Shown here one piece after another: positions 4,827 to 9,565 of a stretch of 9,565 bases of DNA. This DNA is from Thermoplasmata archaeon (GTDB lineage Archaea; Thermoplasmatota; Thermoplasmata; Thermoplasmatales; Thermoplasmataceae): the NCBI GenBank assembly GCA_021797025.1, contig JAKAAK010000111.1, positions 1 through 9,565 of the forward strand, written 5' to 3'. Below the pieces are notes generated by a model, which saw nothing but the letters and a program-made list of their open reading frames with translations, did no database searches and was not told the origin of the DNA. The translations under genes and the position numbers were made by a program. Each line of letters starts with the position of its first letter. Positions within the stretch are counted from its first letter, which is position 1.

Positions 4827-7532
4827 ATGCCGGTACAGGAAAGAAATATTTTCGATATGCTTGACCCCGCACTTAAAGAAAGTGTGATCAGAAACGGGAT
4901 AATAGAGCCAACAGAGGCACAGAAACTTGCAATTCCCGAAATACTTTCAGGGGAAAACGTACTTTTGATATCCCCAACAGGTTCAGGAAAAACTGAAGCC
5001 GCTGTACTACCGATTTTAAATAGGATTTACATAGACAGGCCAGAAGCCATAGCCCTCCTTTACATTACCCCTCTCAGAGCTCTTAACAGAGATATGCTAT
5101 CAAGGCTTTTTGATTACTGTAACACACTTGGTATGCGTGTACAGGTGAGGCACAGTGATATAACCCAGGCACAGAAAAATGAAATATCAAAAAATCCAGC
5201 TCAGATACTTATTACAACACCCGAATCCATACAGCTTTTAATGATGGGCAAACGCCTCCGTGAACATATAAAGAATATAAAATATGTTATAGTCGATGAG
5301 GTCCATGAGATGGCACAGAACGAACGTGGTTCACAGTTTGCCATAGCCATGGAGCGTTTAAAGGTGCTTGCAGGAAATTTCCAGGTTATCGGTCTCTCTG
5401 CCACTGCAAGGAATGAAAATGAGCTGGCACTTTTTATCTCGCCATCAAAGAAATGCAAAATACTGAAACCTGTCATAGACAAAAAAATGGATATCAAGGT
5501 AATAATGCCTGAAAAGAGCGATGAGGAAACAGCTGAAATAATGGCATGTGACCCACAGTACGCCGGATCCATAATGAAGATTCACTCCATAGTTGAAGAA
5601 AATACCGGTACCATAGTATTTGTAAATAGAAGGTATGTTGCAGAGGACATCTCATTCAGGATGAAACTATGGCTGAAAAATCCAGATATAGAAGTCCATC
5701 ACGGATCACTGTCAAAGGAAACAAGGGAAACAGCTGAATCGGATTTTAAGGAAAACAGGGTTAAGGCACTTATATGCACATCTTCACTGGAGCTGGGTAT
5801 TGATGTGGGTTCTGCCGATATGGTAGTGCAGTTCAACTCGCCCAGGCAGATTAACAAGATGATACAGCGTATAGGCCGTGCCGGTCATTCACTGGAAAAA
5901 ATTTCACATGGTACAGTGATCTGCAATGATGTCATAGAACTGGAGGAGGCAAAGGCAATCGTGGGCAATATAAAATCCGGTGAGCTGGAAAACATCATGA
6001 TCAGAAAAAATTCTTTATCCACTGTTGCCAATCAGGTTATGCTGGAGTTGAATTTTTCCAGGAAAATGGATTACAACTATTTTTATCGGGTTATTACAGG
6101 TGCGTATCCGTTTAGGGATTTAAAATTTGAGGATTATTATTCTGTTCTGGAATTACTATCAAAGACCAGAAAAATTATTATCGATGGAAATTTTGCAATA
6201 AGAAGATATCCTGTTCTGAAGTACTTTATAGAGAACATATCAATGATAGCAGGAGAGAAAAACTATCGTGTTATTGACGTAATAAACAAGCAGTTCATAG
6301 GAACTCTGGATGAAAAATATGTAATAAACGAGATTTCTCCGGGTTCATATTTTGTGATGAAAGGAAATACTTGGAGAACAATCAGAATAGACGAGGATAA
6401 GATATACGTTGAGCCTTTTGCAACAGCTGCAATAGCTCCGCACTGGACCGGGGAGGAAATTCCAGTACTCTATGAAGCGGCATCCCGTGTATCCTCCGAT
6501 CGTAAGAAAAAAATAATCCCTGATTTTGTAAACGAAAACGGAAGGGCAGCACTTGCTGAATGGTATAAAAATGACATGGCCACCCTTGATAGAATCATAG
6601 TGGAGGCTCATAATTCTGAAATAGTCATACAGATTCTGCTGGGAAGCCTTGGAAACTTCACACTTGCCCAGATTCTCTCAGGGCTTCTCACATCCATTAC
6701 AGGAGAGAGTGTGGAAATGGATTATTCTCCATACCATATTTATATGCGTGTTTCCAGGAATATTTCAGCGGGCGATATAAAGAACCTGATCATGAATATT
6801 GACAGGAATAACCTGGACGGCTATGTAAAATCATCTGCCAGAAGATCCAGATTTTTCAACAATGTATTTCTCTATGAGGCAAGGAAATTTGGCATTATCA
6901 CAAACGAGGCCGATATAACAAGAATACGTTTCGAAAAGATAGTGGATTCATATTATAATACAGTTGTTTATGAGGATTCATTAAGAAAATTAATATTCGA
7001 TTACATGGATATAGAAGTGCTTAAAGAATATCTGGAAAATTTGAAGGATTCAAATTTTATACTCAAGGATAAAATATCGGAATCATCAAATATATTCCTT
7101 TCACATTATTCAGAAAGAATTATGCCTTTGAAGCCCACAAAGACTATTCTGGAATCAATAAAAAAGAGATTGATGAATGAGGAAGTAATTCTTTACTGTA
7201 CCTCATGTGGAAATAAGCGAACCAGAAAAATAAAAGATATAACAGATATACAGTGCCCGGTATGCCATTCCAGGCTGGTTGCTTCCATATCCAAATTTGA
7301 TGAGGAATCAATATCCAAAAAAATAGATGAAAAAACACGGAAAAGGCTTATTAAAAATGCACATCTTGTTAGGGAATATGGTATAACAGCAATAATGGTA
7401 ATGGCTGCAAGGGGTGTTGGTCCAGAGATAGCATCAAGGATACTTGAAGTATCATATCTGCATGAGGAAGATCTAATAAAAAGACTTCTCAACGCTGAAA
7501 CTGATTTTGCTAAAAACAGGCAATACTGGTGA
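4827..7532 (+). CDS. lhr: Lhr-family superfamily 2 helicase with C-terminal Cys4 and helix-hairpin-helix
   Basis: ATP-dependent 3'-5' helicase of the Lhr type, which acts on DNA or RNA:DNA hybrids in repair or RNA metabolism. The 901 residues match archaeal Lhr length. Motifs in order: Q-like PTEAQKLAIP (28-37), motif I SPTGSGKTE (49-57), Ia TPLRALNRDM (81-90), TPES (131-134), motif II DEVHE (157-161), motif III SAT (191-193), motif IV FVNRR (265-269), motif V TSSLELGIDVG (318-328) and motif VI QRIGRAGH (347-354). A winged-helix and Lhr-specific beta region follows, with PGSYFVMKGNTWRTIRID (505-522) and PHWTGE (538-543). Near the end, C791xxC794 and C810xxC813 form a likely zinc site, and RGVGPEIASRIL (862-873) looks like a helix-hairpin-helix DNA-binding motif. 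The DEVHE box and Trp-bearing core separate it from Hel308 and Ski2. It is divergent from the MutS-like pair and codirectional with the thermosome gene. ATG 4827 is preferred; an out-of-frame ATG at 4820 lies just upstream. Confidence 0.9.
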   Translation: MPVQERNIFDMLDPALKESVIRNGIIEPTEAQKLAIPEILSGENVLLISPTGSGKTEAAVLPILNRIYIDRPEAIALLYITPLRALNRDMLSRLFDYCNTLGMRVQVRHSDITQAQKNEISKNPAQILITTPESIQLLMMGKRLREHIKNIKYVIVDEVHEMAQNERGSQFAIAMERLKVLAGNFQVIGLSATARNENELALFISPSKKCKILKPVIDKKMDIKVIMPEKSDEETAEIMACDPQYAGSIMKIHSIVEENTGTIVFVNRRYVAEDISFRMKLWLKNPDIEVHHGSLSKETRETAESDFKENRVKALICTSSLELGIDVGSADMVVQFNSPRQINKMIQRIGRAGHSLEKISHGTVICNDVIELEEAKAIVGNIKSGELENIMIRKNSLSTVANQVMLELNFSRKMDYNYFYRVITGAYPFRDLKFEDYYSVLELLSKTRKIIIDGNFAIRRYPVLKYFIENISMIAGEKNYRVIDVINKQFIGTLDEKYVINEISPGSYFVMKGNTWRTIRIDEDKIYVEPFATAAIAPHWTGEEIPVLYEAASRVSSDRKKKIIPDFVNENGRAALAEWYKNDMATLDRIIVEAHNSEIVIQILLGSLGNFTLAQILSGLLTSITGESVEMDYSPYHIYMRVSRNISAGDIKNLIMNIDRNNLDGYVKSSARRSRFFNNVFLYEARKFGIITNEADITRIRFEKIVDSYYNTVVYEDSLRKLIFDYMDIEVLKEYLENLKDSNFILKDKISESSNIFLSHYSERIMPLKPTKTILESIKKRLMNEEVILYCTSCGNKRTRKIKDITDIQCPVCHSRLVASISKFDEESISKKIDEKTRKRLIKNAHLVREYGITAIMVMAARGVGPEIASRILEVSYLHEEDLIKRLLNAETDFAKNRQYW

Positions 7533-7586
7533 TAGCTTTATATATAATCAGTTATTTATTTATATCATATAATATAATTAGAGTTA

Positions 7587-7602
7587 ATATAGTAAACTAT
7601 AT
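7587..7602. repeat. Perfect inverted repeat overlapping the thermosome TATA box
   Basis: ATATAGT (7587-7593) and ACTATAT (7596-7602) are exact reverse complements around a 2-bp centre, 16 bp in all, covering the BRE and the first part of the TATA box. A second palindrome, TTATAT-C-ATATAA, lies at 7560-7572. Placement on the BRE/TATA suits a repressor that blocks TBP/TFB binding, as heat-shock regulators do in other archaea. The region is very AT-rich, so chance palindromes are expected. Confidence 0.35.
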
Positions 7603-7606
7603 ATAG
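7597..7606 (+). promoter_or_regulatory. TATA box of the thermosome gene
   Basis: CTATATATAG preceded by the A-rich BRE-like AGTAAA. Its centre is about 32 nt before ATG 7634, which predicts a leader of only a few nucleotides. The rest of the 101-bp gap after the helicase stop is AT-rich, with T-rich stretches near 7551-7562 that may end the helicase transcript. I see no small gene in it. Confidence 0.6.
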
Positions 7607-7633
7607 AAGTTTATTTTTACTTACTTGATAATC

Positions 7634-9253
7634 ATGATTGGTGGTCAACCCATATTTATCCTGAAAGAAGGAACTAAAAGAGAGAGTGGAAAGGATGCAA
7701 TGTTCGAGAATATAGATGCTGCAAAGGCAATAGCAACATCTATTAGATCGACACTTGGTCCGAGGGGAATGGACAAAATGCTTGTTGATTCCCTGGGAGA
7801 TATTGTTATAACAAATGACGGAGTCACTATATTAAAGGAGATGGATGTCGAGCATCCCGCTGCAAAAATGATGGTTGAAGTTTCAAAAACACAGGACAGC
7901 TATGTGGGCGATGGAACTACAACAGCCGTTATAATAGCAGGTGCATTGCTTGATCAGGCTCAGGGACTTGTAAAGCAGAATGTACATCCCACAGTAATAA
8001 CTGAAGGATATAAAACCGCAGCAGCACAGGCAAGCAGGGTTCTGGATGAAATATCAAAGCCTGTAACAATAAAGGATAAGGAAATATTAATAAAAATGGC
8101 AAAAACATCGCTTAACAGCAAGAGTGCATCCGTTGAAAAGGATCTTCTGGGAGAAATCTCATATAATGCAATAAAGAATATAGCCGAGGAGAGAGACGGC
8201 AAATATCTTGTTGATTTCGATAATCTTCAGATTATAAAGAAAAACAGCGGGGAAATCGACCAGACAGAATTAATTGACGGCATCATACTGGACAAGGAAA
8301 AAGTGCACCCTAATATGCCGAAAGTTGTAAAAAATGCAAAAATCGCATTGCTGGATGTGGCACTGGAAATAAAGAAACCAGAATTTGACACAAACCTCCA
8401 GATCAGCGATCCATCCATGATACAGAAGTTTCTGGGGCAGGAAGAGGATGTTCTGAAGGAAATGGTTGATAAAATAAAGGCAACAGGCGCAAACGTTGTT
8501 ATAACCCAGAAGGGAATAGATGACATGGCACAGCATTACCTTGCAAAGGCTGGAATATACGCAGTGAGAAGGGTAAAGAAAAGCGATGTGGACAAACTTG
8601 CAAAGGCAACAGGCGCAGCCATAGTATCATCACTAGAGGAAATAACAGCATCAGATCTCGGAATAGCTGCAACAGTGGAGGAAAGAAAAGTTAGTGATGA
8701 CTACATGACCTTTGTCACCGGCAGCAAGAATCCCAAAGCAATCAGCCTTCTAATAAGGGCAGGAACCGATCACGTTGCAGATGAAATAGAGAGATCATTG
8801 ACCGACTCACTTCATGTAGTTGCGGCTGCAGTTGAGGATGGGGCATACGTAACAGGTGGTGGATCAGCAGCTGAGGAAATTGCATTCAATCTGAGAAACT
8901 ATGCATCAAAGGTCGGTGGAAGGCAGCAACTAGCCATTGAAAAGTTTGCAGATGCAATGGAGGAAATTCCCAGGGCACTCTCAGAGAATGCAGGACTTGA
9001 TCCCATCGATATCCTCATAAAAATAAGGAGTGAACACGCCAACGGAAAGAAAACATATGGTATAAATGTCTTTTCAGGAAACGTGGAAGACATGGAGAAA
9101 ACCGGTGTCATAGAGCCTATCAGAGTTGGGAAACAGGCAGTTGAGGCCGCAACTGAAGCAGCCGTAATGATACTTAGGATCGATGATGTTATAGCAACAA
9201 GATCATCCAAGGGCGGATCACCGGGTGGTATGCCTCCAGGTGGAGACTACTAA
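7634..9253 (+). CDS. thsB: Thermosome (group II chaperonin) subunit, beta-type
   Basis: Subunit of the archaeal cytosolic chaperonin, a double ring that folds proteins with ATP and a built-in lid. The 539 residues match the family. Visible motifs are [12 protein letters not shown] (41-52), TNDGVTIL (60-67), the ATP-site GDGTTTAV (92-99), the catalytic aspartate D391 in [15 protein letters not shown], the [17 protein letters not shown] equatorial segment (401-417), [14 protein letters not shown] (428-441), and [11 protein letters not shown] before a Gly/Pro/Met-rich tail (GGMPPGGDY). The sequence resembles, from memory, the Thermoplasma beta subunit ([22 protein letters not shown] start, [13 protein letters not shown]). 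A partner alpha subunit should lie elsewhere in the genome. ATG 7634 is chosen because the family begins near MI(x)GQPIF; a TTG at 7625 would add only three residues (MII). It has its own promoter and a T-run terminator, so it is probably monocistronic and highly expressed. Confidence 0.97.
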   Translation: MIGGQPIFILKEGTKRESGKDAMFENIDAAKAIATSIRSTLGPRGMDKMLVDSLGDIVITNDGVTILKEMDVEHPAAKMMVEVSKTQDSYVGDGTTTAVIIAGALLDQAQGLVKQNVHPTVITEGYKTAAAQASRVLDEISKPVTIKDKEILIKMAKTSLNSKSASVEKDLLGEISYNAIKNIAEERDGKYLVDFDNLQIIKKNSGEIDQTELIDGIILDKEKVHPNMPKVVKNAKIALLDVALEIKKPEFDTNLQISDPSMIQKFLGQEEDVLKEMVDKIKATGANVVITQKGIDDMAQHYLAKAGIYAVRRVKKSDVDKLAKATGAAIVSSLEEITASDLGIAATVEERKVSDDYMTFVTGSKNPKAISLLIRAGTDHVADEIERSLTDSLHVVAAAVEDGAYVTGGGSAAEEIAFNLRNYASKVGGRQQLAIEKFADAMEEIPRALSENAGLDPIDILIKIRSEHANGKKTYGINVFSGNVEDMEKTGVIEPIRVGKQAVEAATEAAVMILRIDDVIATRSSKGGSPGGMPPGGDY

Positions 9254-9259
9254 AAATAA

Positions 9260-9266
9260 TTTTTTT
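9260..9266 (+). terminator. T-run terminator after the thermosome gene
   Basis: Seven consecutive T residues follow the TAA stop by 6 nt, with a second T-rich run near 9285-9290. Archaeal RNA polymerase commonly terminates at such T tracts without a hairpin. The rest of 9267-9367 holds nothing I can assign. Confidence 0.55.
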
Positions 9267-9369
9267 AAATTACTTTATAGTTATATTTTTCATTATAAAC
9301 AAATTTCATATTTTGGAATGAATTCTAATCATGTATGTCAGTGTCAAATCATTTAGTAATTCAACGGAA

Positions 9370-9378
9370 ATATTTATT
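9370..9378 (+). promoter_or_regulatory. TATA box of the ABM-like gene
   Basis: ATATTTATT with A-rich sequence before it (GGAAAT). Its centre is about 28 nt before ATG 9402 and only about 19 nt before ATG 9393. By the spacing of the other promoters in this window, this favours 9402 as the start. Confidence 0.45.
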
Positions 9379-9401
9379 AGAATCAGTTCAATATGAAGAG
9401 C

Positions 9402-9565
9402 ATGATTCATGTGGGGTTATACTACAAAGTTAAGGAAGGGCATAATGAGGATTTTGTTAGAACATTCAATAATGTTTTGAAATTACTGAAAAGCAAACCG
9501 GAAACCGGCTTTATAGACGGAAAGCTCTATCAGGAAGTGGACTGCCCCAGAGAATATATGATTTA
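9402..9565 (+). CDS. ABM-domain (antibiotic biosynthesis monooxygenase-like) protein, N-terminal part, cut by the right edge
   Basis: About 54 residues are visible, beginning MIHVGLYYKVKEGHNEDF and continuing through GFIDGKLYQEVDCPREYMI. This is the pattern of the small ferredoxin-like ABM fold: a beta strand, KEGHxxxF opening a helix, a strand around GFIDGKLYQEV, then a hydrophobic strand at EYMI. Members act as cofactor-free oxygenases, haem-degrading enzymes or stress proteins, and the substrate cannot be told from this fragment. The start is ATG 9402, from the conserved MI-x-VG beginning and TATA spacing; ATG 9393 would add MKS. The fold call is moderately safe, the enzyme activity is not. 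Confidence 0.6.
   Translation, partial: MIHVGLYYKVKEGHNEDFVRTFNNVLKLLKSKPETGFIDGKLYQEVDCPREYMI

Noticed and set aside
7625..7633. TTG at 7625 as an upstream start for the thermosome subunit
   Set aside because: It would add only MII. The ATG at 7634 matches the family's N-terminus and fits TATA spacing.
8476..8617. 16-base exact repeat (AAAGGCAACAGGCGCA) at 8476-8491 and 8602-8617
   Set aside because: Both copies encode KATGA in the thermosome apical domain, in frame and 126 bp apart. This is best explained by similar protein segments and codon preference, not a DNA element.
8899..9210. Long minus-strand open frames across the thermosome and helicase genes
   Set aside because: They lie opposite strongly conserved coding sequence and have no family motifs; they arise from the codon bias of the sense genes.
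9331..9396. 21-codon ORF (starts MYVSVKSF) whose stop overlaps the ATG at 9393
   Set aside because: It has no Shine-Dalgarno or clear promoter, and the TATA box of the next gene lies inside it.

Overview
The window looks like chromosomal DNA from a member of the Thermoplasmata (Thermoplasmatales-like, for example Ferroplasma, Acidiplasma, Cuniculiplasma or Picrophilus relatives). The clearest evidence is a thermosome subunit that resembles, from memory, the Thermoplasma beta subunit over nearly its whole length. A pyruvoyl-type arginine decarboxylase, an archaeal-type leucyl-tRNA synthetase and an Lhr-type helicase fit this. So do AT-rich TATA-box promoters lying about 20-30 nt before start codons, as expected for leaderless archaeal mRNAs. 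The genus is not decided, and I ran no database search.

Layout. The left half (1-4666) is all on the minus strand. In transcription order it holds two overlapping MutS-like ATPase genes (4666 to 3128 and 3153 to 1639), then pyruvoyl-dependent arginine decarboxylase (1563 to 1024), then leuS (from 1023, running off the left edge). pdaD and leuS meet exactly, TAA against ATG. The right half is on the plus strand: a 901-residue Lhr-family helicase with a Cys4 zinc site and a helix-hairpin-helix tail (4827-7532), a thermosome subunit (7634-9253), and the start of a small antibiotic-biosynthesis-monooxygenase-like (ABM-like) protein (9402 to the right edge). A 160-bp divergent promoter region (4667-4826) separates the halves. 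There are no RNA genes, insertion sequences, CRISPR arrays or long repeats that I can see.

How the genes relate. Most are housekeeping genes: polyamine synthesis, tRNA charging, protein folding and RNA/DNA unwinding. The least understood part is the tandem MutS-like pair. Both proteins keep a MutS-type ATPase domain and a helical core, but they are too short for the mismatch-reading domain. Both carry Asn instead of Asp in Walker B. They look like partners made as a translationally coupled pair, and an Lhr-type helicase is divergently transcribed next door. They are the best candidate for an under-described system. Their leader is also unusual: a predicted transcript of about 60 nt with a 5' hairpin, two tiny upstream ORFs, a strong Shine-Dalgarno and a TTG start, where neighbouring genes look leaderless with ATG.
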